The notes: generated by a model from the letters alone, not told the origin. Shown: positions 26,994 to 37,347, numbered from the stretch's first letter. The stretch is DNA of 64,000 bases from Desulforamulus hydrothermalis Lam5 = DSM 18033 (GCF_000315365.1 NZ_CAOS01000013.1:248001-312000), one strand, 5' to 3'. Numbers and translations: made by a program.

Positions 26994-27608
26994 ATGCTGA
27001 TACTTGCTTTAAACGGCAGTCCCCATACCGACGGCAATACCGCTTTCATGCTGCAGGAGGCCCTGGCCGGCGCGGCTGAAAAGGGGGCCGCCACCCGCTT
27101 AGTGCATGTGGCGGCAATAGTCACCACCGGCCGCAAGTTATTCTGCGACGCCTGCAGCAACCCCTGTACCGGTGCTTGTTACCAGGGAACCCCGCTGGCC
27201 GAACTGTTTAACTTAATTAAAACCGCCGACGGTATTATCCTGGGAAGCCCGGTTTATTTCGGTACGGTTGCCTCACCATTAAAGCTGTTGTGGGATAAAA
27301 GCCGGGCCCTGCGCAAGGAAAAAGCCCTGGTGGATGTGGTGGGGGCAGCGTTGTCGGTGGGGGCGTCCCGTTTTGGCGGGCAGGAAAGCACCGTCCGGGC
27401 ATTGCAGGATATTATGTTGGTGCATGGCATGACGGTGGTGGGCGACGGGGCCTTTGGGGACGATGCGGGCCATCAGGGGGCCAGTGCCCAGCGGCCGGCG
27501 CAGGAAGATCCGGAAGCAGCCCGGAGGTGCCGTATTCTGGGGCGTCGGGTGGCCGAGGTGGCAGAGGCTACCGTTGCCTTGCGGGCAAGGAAAAATAAGG
27601 TAGGTTAA
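26994..27608 (+). CDS. Flavodoxin-fold NADPH-dependent FMN reductase
   Basis: The start MLILALNGSPHTDGNTAFML gives the FMN phosphate loop, and ADGIILGSPVYFGTVASPLK is the second flavin-binding segment. A cysteine cluster CDACSNPCTGACY at about residues 47-59 resembles that of iron-sulfur flavoproteins (Isf), which bind a [4Fe-4S] cluster, though the spacing should be checked. ATG 26994 has AAGGAGG. The length is 204 residues. An electron-transfer role is likely; the partner is unknown. Confidence 0.83.
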   Translation: MLILALNGSPHTDGNTAFMLQEALAGAAEKGAATRLVHVAAIVTTGRKLFCDACSNPCTGACYQGTPLAELFNLIKTADGIILGSPVYFGTVASPLKLLWDKSRALRKEKALVDVVGAALSVGASRFGGQESTVRALQDIMLVHGMTVVGDGAFGDDAGHQGASAQRPAQEDPEAARRCRILGRRVAEVAEATVALRARKNKVG

Positions 27609-27612
27609 CATC

Positions 27613-28614
27613 ATGGAAATCAGGCTGCGAACCGAAGAACTGGAAAACAAGCACCTGTCGCCCTTTGCCTGCCGCAGCAGCATGAGCAGGGGCAGAGAAC
27701 GGCCGGAAGAGCCCTGCCCGGTGCGAACCGTTTTTCAACGGGACCGGGATCGCATCATCCATTCTAAGGCGTTTCGCCGGCTCAAACTAAAAACCCAGGT
27801 GTTTATTATACCCGAGGGTGATCATTACCGCACCCGGCTTACCCATACACTGGAAGTGGCGCAAATTGCCCGCACCTGTGCGAAAGCTCTGGGCCTGAAC
27901 GAAGATTTAACCGAGGCCATAGCCCTGGGCCATGACCTGGGTCACACTCCCTTCGGCCATGCCGGAGAACAGGTATTAAACCGGTTGTATGAGGGCGGCT
28001 TCAAGCATAATGAACAAAGCCTGCGGGTGGTGGATTTGCTGGAGGGCCAGCGAGGGTTGAACCTCACCTATGAAGTGAGGGACGGCATCCTCAATCACAC
28101 CGGTCCCCGTATACCCTTCACCCTGGAAGGGCAGATTGTCAGGATTGCCGACCGTATCGCCTACATCAACCACGATATTGACGACGCTTTGCGGGCGGGC
28201 GTTTTGCTGCAACAGGACTTGCCCCGGGACTGCCTGCAGGTATTGGGGGCAACCCACAGCCGGCGGATTAATACCATGGTGCTGGATTTGGTGCAATCAA
28301 GCATGGGAAAACCCTTCATTGCCATGAGCCCGGCTGTGCAGGAGGCTATGGATAGATTAAGAACTTTTATGTTTGATCATGTATATATTGGTTCAGAGGC
28401 CAAAAAAGAAGAAGATAAGGCCCGGCATGTGGTGGAAGGGCTTTATTTGCATTATATCCGGCATCCCCGGCTGCTGCCGGAGTACTTGCTGCAGCGGCTT
28501 GAGCAGGAAGGGGTTGCCCGGGCGGTGTTAGACTATATTGCCGGCATGACCGACCGCTTTGCGGTGGCCCAGTATAAAAAAATGTTTATTCCCAAAGGTT
28601 TTCCCCTGGGATAA
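27613..28614 (+). CDS. dgt: dGTPase-like HD phosphohydrolase
   Basis: An HD domain is visible with TRLTHTLEVAQIAR and ALGHDLGHTPFGHAGE, and the N terminus has RDRIIHSKAFRRLKLKTQVF as in deoxyguanosinetriphosphate triphosphohydrolase-like proteins. The enzyme cleaves dNTPs to nucleosides and tripolyphosphate. The 333-residue size is the short Gram-positive form. It lies just before dnaG and rpoD, a common order in Clostridia, four bases after the FMN reductase stop. Confidence 0.92.
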   Translation: MEIRLRTEELENKHLSPFACRSSMSRGRERPEEPCPVRTVFQRDRDRIIHSKAFRRLKLKTQVFIIPEGDHYRTRLTHTLEVAQIARTCAKALGLNEDLTEAIALGHDLGHTPFGHAGEQVLNRLYEGGFKHNEQSLRVVDLLEGQRGLNLTYEVRDGILNHTGPRIPFTLEGQIVRIADRIAYINHDIDDALRAGVLLQQDLPRDCLQVLGATHSRRINTMVLDLVQSSMGKPFIAMSPAVQEAMDRLRTFMFDHVYIGSEAKKEEDKARHVVEGLYLHYIRHPRLLPEYLLQRLEQEGVARAVLDYIAGMTDRFAVAQYKKMFIPKGFPLG

Positions 28615-28816
28615 GGGTTTGTGCTATAGAGATTGCAAATATTGGTAATAATAAAGCTGTTGTCATAAGAAAAAATGTCGAAGCGTTGCAGGAAATTTTT
28701 TAGTAACAGCGAATAAACTTTAAACTGTAGTTCAGATTCGGGTTTCTTCCAGTGGCAGGAAAAGCACCCTTGGACAAAGAAAAACCTTATGTACCTGTGG
28801 TAGAAGGGTGGTTTTT

Positions 28817-30628
28817 ATGGCAGGACGGATCCCGGAAGCCGTGCTTGAAGAAATCAGACAGCGTTCAGACATTGTAGAGATTGTTGCACGGTATGTTCCT
28901 TTGGAAAAGCGAGGCAAAAACTATTTGGCCCTTTGCCCCTTTCACCAGGAAAAGACGCCCTCCTTTAATGTCAGCCAGGAAAAACAAGCCTTTCACTGTT
29001 TTGGTTGCGGCGTGGGAGGAAATGTCTTTAGCTTTATCATGATGGTGGAGGGTCTTTCTTTCCTGGATGCTGTAAGATTTCTGGCTGCCCGGGCGGGAGT
29101 CAAAATACCCGCCGAAGCATCACCGGCTGAGCAGGCACGCCAGGGAAAAAGAGACAGGGCTTTTAAGATATACGGCCTGGTCAGGGATTTTTACCGCCTG
29201 CTGTTGGGCAAAGAAATCGGCGCCGGGGCACGCCGTTACCTGGAATCGCGCAGGCTGGCCGAGTCAGCTGCAGAAACCTTTCAATTGGGTTATGCCCCGG
29301 CCGGCTGGGATAACCTGGTCAAATTTTTAGCTGCCCGGGGGATCAAAACAGAAGAAATGGTACAACTGGGTTTGGCCCAAACCAGGGAGAGCGGCGGTTG
29401 TTATGACCGTTTCAGAAACCGGGTGATGTTTCCCATCTGGGACAGCCAGGGGCGCGTGGTGGGTTTCGGCGGACGCACCATGGGAGATGATAATCCCAAG
29501 TACCTGAACTCGCCGGAAGGAGAATTTTTTAATAAAGGCCGCTTGTTATACGGTCTGCATATAGCTCGCCGGAGCATCCGTGAGCTGGGATATGCCATTT
29601 TAATGGAAGGGTATATGGATGTCGTATCTGCCTACCAGCACGGCGTCGCCAATGCGGTGGCCTCTTTAGGCACCGCCTTTACCAGGGAACAGGCCGGGTT
29701 ATTAACGGCCTATACCAATGAAGTGGTAATAGCCTATGATGCGGATGCAGCCGGTATTAAGGCAGCCCTGCGGGCGGCAGAAATTCTGCAGCAGGTCGGC
29801 TGCCAGGTGCGCATTGCCAGCATAACCGGGGCCAAAGACCCGGACGAGTTTATCCAAAAATACGGCCTTGCCGGCTGGCAAAAAATAATTCAGCAAGCTG
29901 CCCCTCTGGTGCAGTTTAAGCTGTTGCAAGCTGTTAAAGCACATGGATTGTCAAATAAAAGAAAAATCCTTCAGGAGGTGTTACCCAACTTGGCTGCTGT
30001 GGCCAGTCCAATTGAATTAGAAGAAGCTGTTAAACAAACGGCCACGGTTTTACAGGTAAATTGGGAGACCGTGCTGGAGGAAATTAAATCTTTCAAGAAA
30101 AATACCAGAAAAATATCCCAAATTGGGGATAATTCTGTAAAAAACAGCCATAATATAGCGAGTACGCGCCCTGCCGTTCCGCAACAGCCCAGGGATGCCC
30201 GATCCCAGGCCGAAGCCGGGATCCTGCGCATGGCTTTGGAAAACCGGTCATGGTTGGAGCGAATACTGGCCGAATTGGGACAGCAATTCTTTCAAAACAG
30301 CGATTATCAAAGTATTTTTAATGCTTATCTGGCCGGCGGCTCTGACCGGTCGGCGGCGGCATTGTTTAATTTGCTGGACGAACCCCGGCAAAAAATCTTA
30401 AGCAGTATTCTGCTGCAGGAACTGCCCGGCCCGATTACCGAGCAGATGTTAGCTGATTTTATTAATACAATTAAGAAATTGAGCGATAAGGCCCGGCTGG
30501 AAGATTTATTGGCCCGGTTGGCGGCGGCTGAACAGTCCGGCGATACCGCTCAAGTGCGCGATCTCAGCCAACAGATTCACATTCTGATGAATAAATTGAA
30601 GTGGCCCGAAAGGGGAGTGGCAACATGA
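28817..30628 (+). CDS. dnaG: DNA primase
   Basis: The CHC2 zinc finger is complete (Cys40, His43, Cys61, Cys64), followed by the TOPRIM core ([16 protein letters not shown] and [19 protein letters not shown]) and a C-terminal DnaB-binding domain. It makes RNA primers at the replication fork. ATG 28817 behind AGAAGGG is chosen over GTG 28808. The stop overlaps the rpoD start as ATGA. The gap 28615-28816 shows no gene; it should hold the operon promoter. Confidence 0.96.
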   Translation: MAGRIPEAVLEEIRQRSDIVEIVARYVPLEKRGKNYLALCPFHQEKTPSFNVSQEKQAFHCFGCGVGGNVFSFIMMVEGLSFLDAVRFLAARAGVKIPAEASPAEQARQGKRDRAFKIYGLVRDFYRLLLGKEIGAGARRYLESRRLAESAAETFQLGYAPAGWDNLVKFLAARGIKTEEMVQLGLAQTRESGGCYDRFRNRVMFPIWDSQGRVVGFGGRTMGDDNPKYLNSPEGEFFNKGRLLYGLHIARRSIRELGYAILMEGYMDVVSAYQHGVANAVASLGTAFTREQAGLLTAYTNEVVIAYDADAAGIKAALRAAEILQQVGCQVRIASITGAKDPDEFIQKYGLAGWQKIIQQAAPLVQFKLLQAVKAHGLSNKRKILQEVLPNLAAVASPIELEEAVKQTATVLQVNWETVLEEIKSFKKNTRKISQIGDNSVKNSHNIASTRPAVPQQPRDARSQAEAGILRMALENRSWLERILAELGQQFFQNSDYQSIFNAYLAGGSDRSAAALFNLLDEPRQKILSSILLQELPGPITEQMLADFINTIKKLSDKARLEDLLARLAAAEQSGDTAQVRDLSQQIHILMNKLKWPERGVAT

Positions 30629-31719
30629 GGGACGAAACAAAAGTAGAGCAGGTTAAAGAACTGATCGAAAAGGGCAAAAAACGCGGCGTGCTTACCTATA
30701 CAGAGATCATGGATACGCTGCAGGGGATTGAGCTGTCCCCGGACCAAATTGATGACATTTATGAGAAAATTGCTGCCATGGGTGTGGAAATCGTCCCTGA
30801 AACCACCGATTTGGAGCCACTGGAAGTAGATGACGCCATAGACGCGCCGCCGGAAGAAGTGGAAGTTGACCTTACCATTCCGGAAGGCATCGGGATTGAC
30901 GATCCGGTCAGAATGTATTTAAAAGAGATTGGCCGGGTTCCTCTGCTGTCACCCGAAGAAGAGGTGGAGCTGGCCAAACGCATGGAACAGGGGGATGAGG
31001 AAGCGAAGCGCCGCCTGGCGGAAGCCAACCTGCGCTTGGTGGTCAGCATTGCCAAACGCTATGTGGGCAGGGGCATGCTGTTTCTGGACTTAATCCAGGA
31101 AGGCAATCTTGGCTTAATTAAAGCGGTAGAAAAATTTGATTACCGCAAAGGTTATAAATTCAGCACCTATGCCACCTGGTGGATCCGCCAGGCCATTACC
31201 CGGGCCATTGCCGACCAGGCCCGCACCATCCGCATACCGGTTCATATGGTTGAAACCATTAACAAATTAATCCGGGTTTCCCGCCAACTGTTGCAGGAGT
31301 TGGGCCGCGAACCAACCCCCGAAGAAATTGCCAAAGAAATGGATATTTCCAGTGAAAAAGTGCGGGAAATTATGAAAATAGCCCAGGAACCGGTTTCCCT
31401 GGAAACACCCATTGGCGAGGAGGAAGATTCCCACCTGGGAGATTTCATCGAAGATGCGGATGCCCGGGCACCCGCTGAGGAAGCATCTTTCACCCTGCTG
31501 CGGGAGCAACTGGACGAAGTGCTAAAAACCCTCACCGACCGGGAACAAAAAGTCTTGCGGCTGCGTTTTGGGCTGGATGACGGCCGGGCCAGAACCCTGG
31601 AAGAAGTGGGGCAGAAGTTTGGGGTCACCCGGGAGCGCATTCGCCAGATTGAAGCCAAGACGCTGCGCAAGCTGCGTCACCCCAGCCGCAGCAAAAAGCT
31701 GAAAGATTACCTGGATTAA
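30625..31719 (+). CDS. rpoD: Primary sigma factor (sigma-A/RpoD)
   Basis: Region 1.1 is present but short, followed by region 1.2-2 ([26 protein letters not shown] in sections, [22 protein letters not shown]-like core) and region 4 ending [20 protein letters not shown]. The 364-residue length is that of a Gram-positive housekeeping sigma factor. ATG 30625 behind AAAGGGGAG overlaps the dnaG stop. It recognises TTGACA/TATAAT promoters such as the tRNA promoter just downstream. Confidence 0.97.
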   Translation: MRDETKVEQVKELIEKGKKRGVLTYTEIMDTLQGIELSPDQIDDIYEKIAAMGVEIVPETTDLEPLEVDDAIDAPPEEVEVDLTIPEGIGIDDPVRMYLKEIGRVPLLSPEEEVELAKRMEQGDEEAKRRLAEANLRLVVSIAKRYVGRGMLFLDLIQEGNLGLIKAVEKFDYRKGYKFSTYATWWIRQAITRAIADQARTIRIPVHMVETINKLIRVSRQLLQELGREPTPEEIAKEMDISSEKVREIMKIAQEPVSLETPIGEEEDSHLGDFIEDADARAPAEEASFTLLREQLDEVLKTLTDREQKVLRLRFGLDDGRARTLEEVGQKFGVTRERIRQIEAKTLRKLRHPSRSKKLKDYLD

Positions 31720-31755
31720 CGGTTAAAAAATGTGATAAAAAACAACAATATGCTG

Positions 31756-31784
31756 TTGACCTGATAAAGTTGTTTTAGTATAAT
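31756..31784 (+). promoter_or_regulatory. Consensus sigma-A promoter of the tRNA cluster
   Basis: TTGACC and a perfect TATAAT are separated by 17 bases. The tRNA-Asn gene begins 16 bases later. Confidence 0.85.
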
Positions 31785-31800
31785 AACTTTCGTGGTGATG

Positions 31801-31876
31801 CTCCTCGATAGCTCAATGGTAGAGCAACCGGCTGTTAACCGGTAGGTTGCAGGTTCGAGTCCTGCTCGGGGAGCCA
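31801..31876 (+). tRNA. tRNA-Asn (GTT)
   Basis: The acceptor stem CTCCTCG/CGGGGAG, the D arm TAGCTCAATGGTAGAGCA and the T loop GGTTCGAGTCC are intact. The anticodon loop CTGTTAA gives GTT. CCA is encoded. Confidence 0.97.
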
Positions 31877-31883
31877 AATCAAC

Positions 31884-31958
31884 GGGCCTATAGCTCAATG
31901 GTAGAGCATCCGGCTCATAACCGGCGGGTTCCAGGTTCGAGTCCTGGTGGGCCCACCA
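31884..31958 (+). tRNA. tRNA-Met (CAT), elongator type
   Basis: GGGCCTA pairs with TGGGCCC, and the anticodon loop CTCATAA reads CAT. The paired first base argues for elongator Met rather than initiator. A lysidine-modified Ile tRNA is not excluded. CCA is encoded. Confidence 0.93.
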
Positions 31959-32030
31959 GTTGAGATGTGGGTGTGAGAGGTGCCAAGCCTCTTACAATCT
32001 GCATCAAAAATTAACCCATAAATGAAATGC

Positions 32031-32106
32031 GGCCCCTTGGTCAAGTGGTCTAAGACACCGCCCTTTCACGGCGGTAACACGGGTTCGAATCCCGTAGGGG
32101 TCACCA
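32031..32106 (+). tRNA. tRNA-Glu (TTC)
   Basis: GGCCCCT pairs with AGGGGTC, the anticodon loop CTTTCAC gives TTC, and the T loop GGTTCGAATCC is standard. CCA is encoded. A 72-base spacer with no visible gene separates it from tRNA-Met. Confidence 0.97.
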
Positions 32107-32112
32107 TATACC

Positions 32113-32188
<76 letters not shown>

Positions 32189-32191
32189 TGC

Positions 32192-32220
32192 AAAACCTCA
32201 CCGTTAGGTGAGGTTTTTTT
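32192..32220 (+). terminator. Terminator of the tRNA cluster
   Basis: AAAACCTCAC and GTGAGGTTTT pair around CGTTAG, followed by a run of seven T. It starts four bases after the tRNA-Val CCA. Confidence 0.9.
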
Positions 32221-32232
32221 GCATTTTGGTTT

Positions 32233-32282
32233 GGGACGGTACCATTGAATTTGCAATTTGTTTAGTTCAAAATGGTGTCCCG
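32233..32282. repeat. Inverted repeat in the tRNA-mcp gap
   Basis: GGGAC(GGT)ACCATT faces AATGGTGTCCC across about 27 bases. The gap 32221-32472 has no gene that I can see. The repeat could be an operator or the trace of a lost mobile element. Confidence 0.35.
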
Positions 32283-32472
32283 TCTTTGTTATAGTTGTAC
32301 CAGAATAACTTTCCTGACAATAATGCAAACCAGCGGACCTTTTTTGTGTCCGCAATTTGTCGAAATTTAGGCAATGCACAAGACATTAGCACCCCACCCC
32401 TTAATGATAATTTAATAATAATGGAAACAAAGGTTAAAAAATCCTAAAATATTTCATGTAAGGGGTGTGCGG

Positions 32473-34353
32473 ATGCTGCAAAGTGTTAAAACAAAATTAT
32501 TGATCCCCCTGCTTGTGCTGTTGGGACTCTCCCTGGTCATGCTGGTAGCCATGGGATACCGGCAAATGCGCGAGGCTGTTTTGGATCAAGAGCAAGTGCG
32601 TTACCGCAACATCGAATCCATCGTCAGAAACGACCTGGAAGCAGTGTTTGCTGCTGCCGGCATGGGCCTTAGCGCCTTAATTGAAATGCCGGAGGTGCAA
32701 AAGGCCTTTGCCGAGCGAAACCGGGAAGAACTTTACCGGCTGACTGCGCCGGTTTTTGCCCGGGCCAAACAGGAGGGAATTGAGCAAATTCAGTTCCACC
32801 TGCCACCGGCCACTTCTTTTTTGCGCTTGCACCAGCCGCAAAAATTTGGTGATGATTTATCATCCTTCCGGGCCACCGTTTTGCAGTGCAATAACGAAAA
32901 AAAATGGGTGGCCGGGCTGGAGGAAGGACGGGGCGGTTACGGTTTCCGGGTGGTTGCCCCGGTGTATTACCAGGGGCAGCATGTGGGTAGTGCCGAGTAC
33001 GGCATGGGTTTTGGCGCCAAGTTGTTGGCTCGCTGGAAAGAACAATGCGGCGGGGAATTCTTTATGTACCCCTATGCCGGTAACGGCGTAGCCTGGCAAA
33101 AGGTTGACAAAGATAAGCCGCTGGCCGGCACAGCCGAGCAAGATCCCTGGCCGGTGCCCAACGAGGAAGTGAAAAAGGCGGTGGCGGGCCGGGGCTATCA
33201 CCTGGTGTACCAAAACAATGCAGCATCTGCAGTGCTGATTATACCTCTTTATGATTATAGCGGTCAGCCCATCAGTTATGTCAAGGTCAACCTGGATCGT
33301 ACAGAAGTTTTAAAGCAATTGTCCGCAGTTTTAAGAAACAGTGCCCTGCACCTGGTGCTTTCGCTGCTGGTGATGGGGCTGGTGATGTACTGGTTGATCG
33401 GGAATATTTTAAAACCCTTAAATCGGCTGTCTGAACATATGGCAGTGGTGGCCGGCGGCAATTTAAGCGGCAGTTTCACCGTCCAGGGTAAAGATGAGAT
33501 AGCCCGGGTGGGGCACAGCTTTAATACCATGCTGCAGAATTTTCGACAGTTGCTTGGACAAACCGGCGAGGTGGCCGGACAACTGAGCGAGGCCGGCAAG
33601 TCGCTCAGCATGTCATCAGAAGAAACCAGCGCCTCCCTGCAGGGGGCTAACCAGCAGGTGGAACAATTGGCCTATTCGCTGAAAGATTTAACGGACACGG
33701 CCCGGCAGACGGCGGATTATTCTGAACAGGCCGGCCAGGCGGCCCGGGCAGGCCAGCAGGTGGTGCAACAGGCAGTGCAGCAAATGCGGGTGCTGCATCA
33801 GATGGTGGAGAACCTGGCCGGGGATACCGGCAGTTTAGGACATCAGATTGAAGATGTCAGCAAATTTGTGCAACTGATTGGTGAGATTGCCGAACAAACT
33901 AACCTGTTAGCCTTGAATGCTGCCATTGAAGCAGCCAGGGCGGGCGAACACGGCCGGGGCTTTTCCGTGGTGGCGCAAGAGGTGCGCAAACTGGCAGACA
34001 GGTCAAACCAGGCGGCAAAAGATGTGGCAAACATTATCCGGGAAATTACCGAGCGCTCCCAGGATGTTATGTTCAGTATGAATGAGGGTCTGAACGAGGT
34101 TAAAGCGGGGCACCGCTTAATTGATGAAACGGGTGAAAAATTCAGGCAGATCAAATCACTGGTGGACGTTTTGGTGGCCCGCTCCGGGGAAGTGGCGGCA
34201 GCCTGTACCAGGGCCACCGCCAACAGCACAGAAATTGCTGCCGCCATGCAGCAGCAATCCGCCGCCGCCCAGCAGGTGGCCGCATCCGCCGGCGTGCTTA
34301 ACCGGTTGTCCGAGGATTTACAGAACCATATCAGTCAATTTAAAATGACTTAG
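32473..34353 (+). CDS. Methyl-accepting chemotaxis protein with dCache-type sensor
   Basis: A first membrane helix (about residues 10-28) and second helix (about 285-307) enclose an extracellular sensor with [19 protein letters not shown], typical of a double-Cache (dCache_3-like) ligand domain. HAMP follows, then the signalling domain with the conserved tip [20 protein letters not shown] (residue order seen in receptors of all lengths). It should signal to the CheA-CheW encoded at 51 kb. ATG 32473 behind AAGGGGTG is chosen. No sigma-D motif was found in front. The ligand is unknown. Confidence 0.94.
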   Translation: MLQSVKTKLLIPLLVLLGLSLVMLVAMGYRQMREAVLDQEQVRYRNIESIVRNDLEAVFAAAGMGLSALIEMPEVQKAFAERNREELYRLTAPVFARAKQEGIEQIQFHLPPATSFLRLHQPQKFGDDLSSFRATVLQCNNEKKWVAGLEEGRGGYGFRVVAPVYYQGQHVGSAEYGMGFGAKLLARWKEQCGGEFFMYPYAGNGVAWQKVDKDKPLAGTAEQDPWPVPNEEVKKAVAGRGYHLVYQNNAASAVLIIPLYDYSGQPISYVKVNLDRTEVLKQLSAVLRNSALHLVLSLLVMGLVMYWLIGNILKPLNRLSEHMAVVAGGNLSGSFTVQGKDEIARVGHSFNTMLQNFRQLLGQTGEVAGQLSEAGKSLSMSSEETSASLQGANQQVEQLAYSLKDLTDTARQTADYSEQAGQAARAGQQVVQQAVQQMRVLHQMVENLAGDTGSLGHQIEDVSKFVQLIGEIAEQTNLLALNAAIEAARAGEHGRGFSVVAQEVRKLADRSNQAAKDVANIIREITERSQDVMFSMNEGLNEVKAGHRLIDETGEKFRQIKSLVDVLVARSGEVAAACTRATANSTEIAAAMQQQSAAAQQVAASAGVLNRLSEDLQNHISQFKMT

Positions 34354-34637
34354 GCAGTTAAGACTGTAGACAAAGGTTGTAAACAAAGTGAGGCGGTTTT
34401 ATGATCCCCTGTCGGCGACTTGTCGAAGCACCGGCAACAGCACTTGATGAGCGAAAGGAGCCATTGGGGTGGCGCCCACAGGACGTGGGCGCCAGCCGAA
34501 CCGGGCCAGGATGGCCCGTTTGAGGCGACCTCAAGGGCGACCGGAGCGAATCATAGTGCTGTCGGTGCGTAGACCGGAGCCAAAGGGGATCATAAACCAC
34601 CGCTAATGTTTGTCGACACTCTGACTTAGGCAGTTAA
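34346..34637 (+). mobile_element. Hairpin repeat element, copy 2, with 16-bp flanking direct repeats
   Basis: The element proper spans 34362-34621 and is flanked by exact copies of TGACTTAGGCAGTTAA (34346-34361 and 34622-34637). Its ends GACTGTAGACAAA and TTTGTCGACACTC are imperfect inverted repeats (11 of 13). The outer stem pairs about 34392-34410 with 34584-34601. The inner stem pairs 34428-34444 with 34555-34568. Relative to copy 1 it has about 64 extra bases (34481-34544) made of small hairpins. The insertion lies in the loop of the chemoreceptor gene's terminator. There is no credible reading frame. Confidence 0.82.
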
Positions 34638-34657
34638 TGCCTAAGTTATTTTATTTT
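34624..34657 (+). terminator. Terminator of mcp, regenerated downstream of the hairpin element
   Basis: ACTTAGGCA and TGCCTAAGT pair perfectly around GTTAA and are followed by TATTTTATTTT. The 5' arm and loop also occur alone at 34348-34361, before the element, so the element split the original terminator and the duplication restored it. Confidence 0.85.
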
Positions 34658-34725
34658 GGCAATACTTTAAAGGAATTTGCAGATGCGTCGGCGAAGTAAG
34701 CATGACAAGAAAGGTAAGGTTTTTG

Positions 34726-35430
34726 ATGATTACGCTCAGTCAACGTTTAGCAACACTGGCCAACTATATTCCTGCCGGCAGCCTGGTGGCTGATATTGGC
34801 ACAGATCACGGCTACCTGCCTGTTTACCTTGTGCTGACCGGCCGGGCACCCCGGGTGATCGCAGCCGACCTGCGCCCCGGCCCTCTGGCAGCCGCCAGGG
34901 CTACCCTTCAAAGATACCGGACGGCAGACAGCATCCAGCTGCGCCTGGGTAACGGCCTGCGAGTGCTGCAACCGGGTGAAGCGGATGTAATTGTGATAGC
35001 CGGCATGGGCGGTGGCACTATCAGGGATATTTTACAGGACAGCCCGGTTGTGGCAGCGGCTGCCCGCCGGCTGATCCTGCAGCCTATGGCGGATGAGCCG
35101 GAGCTGCGACAGTATTTAATAAACCACGGCTGGACCATCGCTGACGAAACCCTGCTGCTGGAGGACGACCGGCTGTACCTGGTTATTGTGGCCGAGCCGG
35201 GGCAGGAGGACATTAAAGACCCGTTGCTTTTAGAGGTAGGTCCCCGCCTGTGGGAGAAAAAACACCCTTTATTAAGGGAACATCTGCAAAGGTTGCTTGC
35301 TAAATACGATAAGGTTGGCCGGGGGCTTACGCAAAGCAGCCAACCGGCAGCCAGGGCAAAAGCAGACTTAATTAAAGAAAAAATGGCGGCCCTGGAGAAG
35401 TTGGCCGCAGCACTTGAGATAGGGGGTTAA
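34726..35430 (+). CDS. trmK: tRNA (adenine-N1)-methyltransferase TrmK
   Basis: The Rossmann methyltransferase motif GSLVADIGTDHGYLPVYL is the TrmK signature, and VIAGMGGGTIRDIL is motif IV-like. TrmK makes m1A22 in tRNA of Gram-positives. ATG 34726 behind AAAGGTAAGG fits the family start better than ATG 34702. The length is 234 residues. It is followed after six bases by the Nif3-like gene, the same pair as Bacillus yqfN-yqfO near rpoD. Confidence 0.93.
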   Translation: MITLSQRLATLANYIPAGSLVADIGTDHGYLPVYLVLTGRAPRVIAADLRPGPLAAARATLQRYRTADSIQLRLGNGLRVLQPGEADVIVIAGMGGGTIRDILQDSPVVAAAARRLILQPMADEPELRQYLINHGWTIADETLLLEDDRLYLVIVAEPGQEDIKDPLLLEVGPRLWEKKHPLLREHLQRLLAKYDKVGRGLTQSSQPAARAKADLIKEKMAALEKLAAALEIGG

Positions 35431-35436
35431 AGCAAG

Positions 35437-36552
35437 ATGGCAACCGGCAAGGAAATAGCTGCCTTAATCGAGTCCTTTGCTCCCCGCGGGCTGGCGGAGG
35501 ATTGGGATAACAGCGGCTGGCAACTGGGGGATCCCGGGGCGGCAGTTAAAACCGTGCTGCTGGCGCTGGATGTTGATCAGACAATCCTGCAGGAGGCCCG
35601 GGAAAAGCAAGCCAATTTAATCCTTTGCCATCACCCGCTGTTTATGAAAGGGATAAAAAACATTCGCTTGGATGAACCTAAAGGGGCTTTGGTGGCAGAA
35701 CTGTTGAAAAACAATATTGCTGTTTACGCTGCCCATACCAATTTAGACAGCGCTGTGGGAGGAGTCAACGAGCTGCTGGCGGCACGCCTGGGCCTCAGCG
35801 GGGCAGACGTCCTGCAGCCGGCCCGGGGTGAGAAGTATTACAAGCTGGCAGTTTTTGTACCGGCAGAGCATACCGAGGCGGTGCAGCAAGCGTTGGCCGG
35901 AGCAGGAGCCGGCTGGATAGGCAACTACAGCGACTGTACCTTCCAGGTGCGGGGTACCGGCACTTTCCGTCCCCGGTCGGGCAGCCATCCCTTTATCGGA
36001 GAGCAGGGTGAGCTGGCCAGGGTGGAAGAAATCCGCCTGGAAACCATTGTGCCTGCCGGAAAAGTAAAAACTGTTTTGGCAGCCATGCTGGCTGCCCATC
36101 CTTATGAGGAGGTGGCCTACGACCTGTATGCCCTGGAAAACCGGCCGGCTGCCGGCGGGCTGGGCAGAATAGGCAATCTGGCCAACCCCAAGAGCTTCGC
36201 CGATTTGGTTATTGCTGTGAAAGAAGCACTGGGCCTGGCCACTGTCAAGGTGGGCGGCGGCATGTGGCGGGAAGTCCGTCGGGTGGCGGTTTGTGGCGGC
36301 GCCGGGGGAGAACTTTGGCCGCTGGCGGCGGCCCAGGGGGCCGATGTGTTCATCACCGGCGATATTAAATATCACACCGCTCAGGATATGCTGGCAGCCG
36401 GGTTAAACTTTATTGACGCCGGTCATTTTGCCACTGAACATGTGATCCTGCCGGCCCTGCAAGAACGGCTGACAGAAGCCTGCCGGCAGCAAAAACTGGA
36501 TGTTGTATTTATTTTAACCAAACGTCAATCAGATCCTTTTATGTTTCTTTAG
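35437..36552 (+). CDS. Nif3-like dinuclear metal-binding protein (YqfO type)
   Basis: The N terminus APRGLAEDWDNSGWQLGD and the metal motif ILCHHPLFMKG are hallmarks of the Nif3/YqfO family, and HFATEHV near the C terminus supplies further ligands. An inserted PII/CutA-like domain (about residues 130-235) gives the 371-residue long form. Some members have been described as GTP cyclohydrolase I type 2 homologs, but the role is not settled. It is next to trmK and the zinc-ribbon gene, as usual. Confidence 0.92.
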   Translation: MATGKEIAALIESFAPRGLAEDWDNSGWQLGDPGAAVKTVLLALDVDQTILQEAREKQANLILCHHPLFMKGIKNIRLDEPKGALVAELLKNNIAVYAAHTNLDSAVGGVNELLAARLGLSGADVLQPARGEKYYKLAVFVPAEHTEAVQQALAGAGAGWIGNYSDCTFQVRGTGTFRPRSGSHPFIGEQGELARVEEIRLETIVPAGKVKTVLAAMLAAHPYEEVAYDLYALENRPAAGGLGRIGNLANPKSFADLVIAVKEALGLATVKVGGGMWREVRRVAVCGGAGGELWPLAAAQGADVFITGDIKYHTAQDMLAAGLNFIDAGHFATEHVILPALQERLTEACRQQKLDVVFILTKRQSDPFMFL

Positions 36553-36623
36553 GGATAGTGGGCCGGGTGCCCCTGTCCCTTTATGTTTTGCAGGTAATTT
36601 TAACTACCAGAAGGAGTGGTAAT

Positions 36624-37337
36624 ATGACAGACACCGGTAAATTATGGCGCTTGCAAAGGCTGGAGCAAGAACAAGCCGCAATTTGCCAAGCCCCGCCGGC
36701 CCTGCAGCAGGGGCTAAGGGAGCTGAAAAAACAAATAGAGCAAACCCAAAACTCCCTCCGGCAATTAAAAGCGAACTACCAAGAGGTTAAAGAACAGGCC
36801 GCCGTGCTGGAACAGCAGGCCGGTCAGCTCAGGGAGAACTGCCGCCAAACCGACAACCTGATCTACAACGGCAGCTTGCAACTAAAAGAAATTGCCGGCT
36901 ACCAGCAGAAATATGACAAATTAAAACAAGATTTAACCCGGCGGGAAGACCGGCAGCTGGAACTGATGCAGCTGCAGGAAGACATACAAAAGGAATGGGC
37001 CGACCAAAAACAAAGGCTGGCCGGCTTGACCGAGCAATATAAAGAACAGCACCACAACTATTTGCAAGAAAAAGAAAGGAAGGCGGCACGCAGCAGGGAA
37101 CTGGCCGGCGAGATTGATTCATTAATTAAGGAAATTAACCCGGCTTATCTAAAGGTTTACCGCCGGCTCAAAACAAAGTTCAACAATCCGGTCAGCATGG
37201 TTACTAAAAACACTTGCGCCGGCTGCCACCTGGGGCTGCCCTTTGATATCCTGAAACAATTAAAGCGCCGGGACGGGATGGTGTTTTGCAATCACTGCGG
37301 ACGCCTGCTCTTCCTGCCCAGCGGGAACGGCTCTTAA
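36624..37337 (+). CDS. Coiled-coil C4 zinc-ribbon protein (DUF164)
   Basis: Residues of about 10-170 form a long coiled coil rich in Gln, Glu and Lys. A C-terminal zinc ribbon follows with CAGCHLGLPFD and CNHCGRLLF. This is the architecture of the CT398/DUF164 family, a possible nucleic-acid-binding or secretion-related adaptor. ATG 36624 behind AGAAGGAG is chosen over the longer frame. The length is 237 residues. The function is unknown. Confidence 0.88.
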   Translation: MTDTGKLWRLQRLEQEQAAICQAPPALQQGLRELKKQIEQTQNSLRQLKANYQEVKEQAAVLEQQAGQLRENCRQTDNLIYNGSLQLKEIAGYQQKYDKLKQDLTRREDRQLELMQLQEDIQKEWADQKQRLAGLTEQYKEQHHNYLQEKERKAARSRELAGEIDSLIKEINPAYLKVYRRLKTKFNNPVSMVTKNTCAGCHLGLPFDILKQLKRRDGMVFCNHCGRLLFLPSGNGS

Positions 37338-37347
37338 ACTTGCCTGA

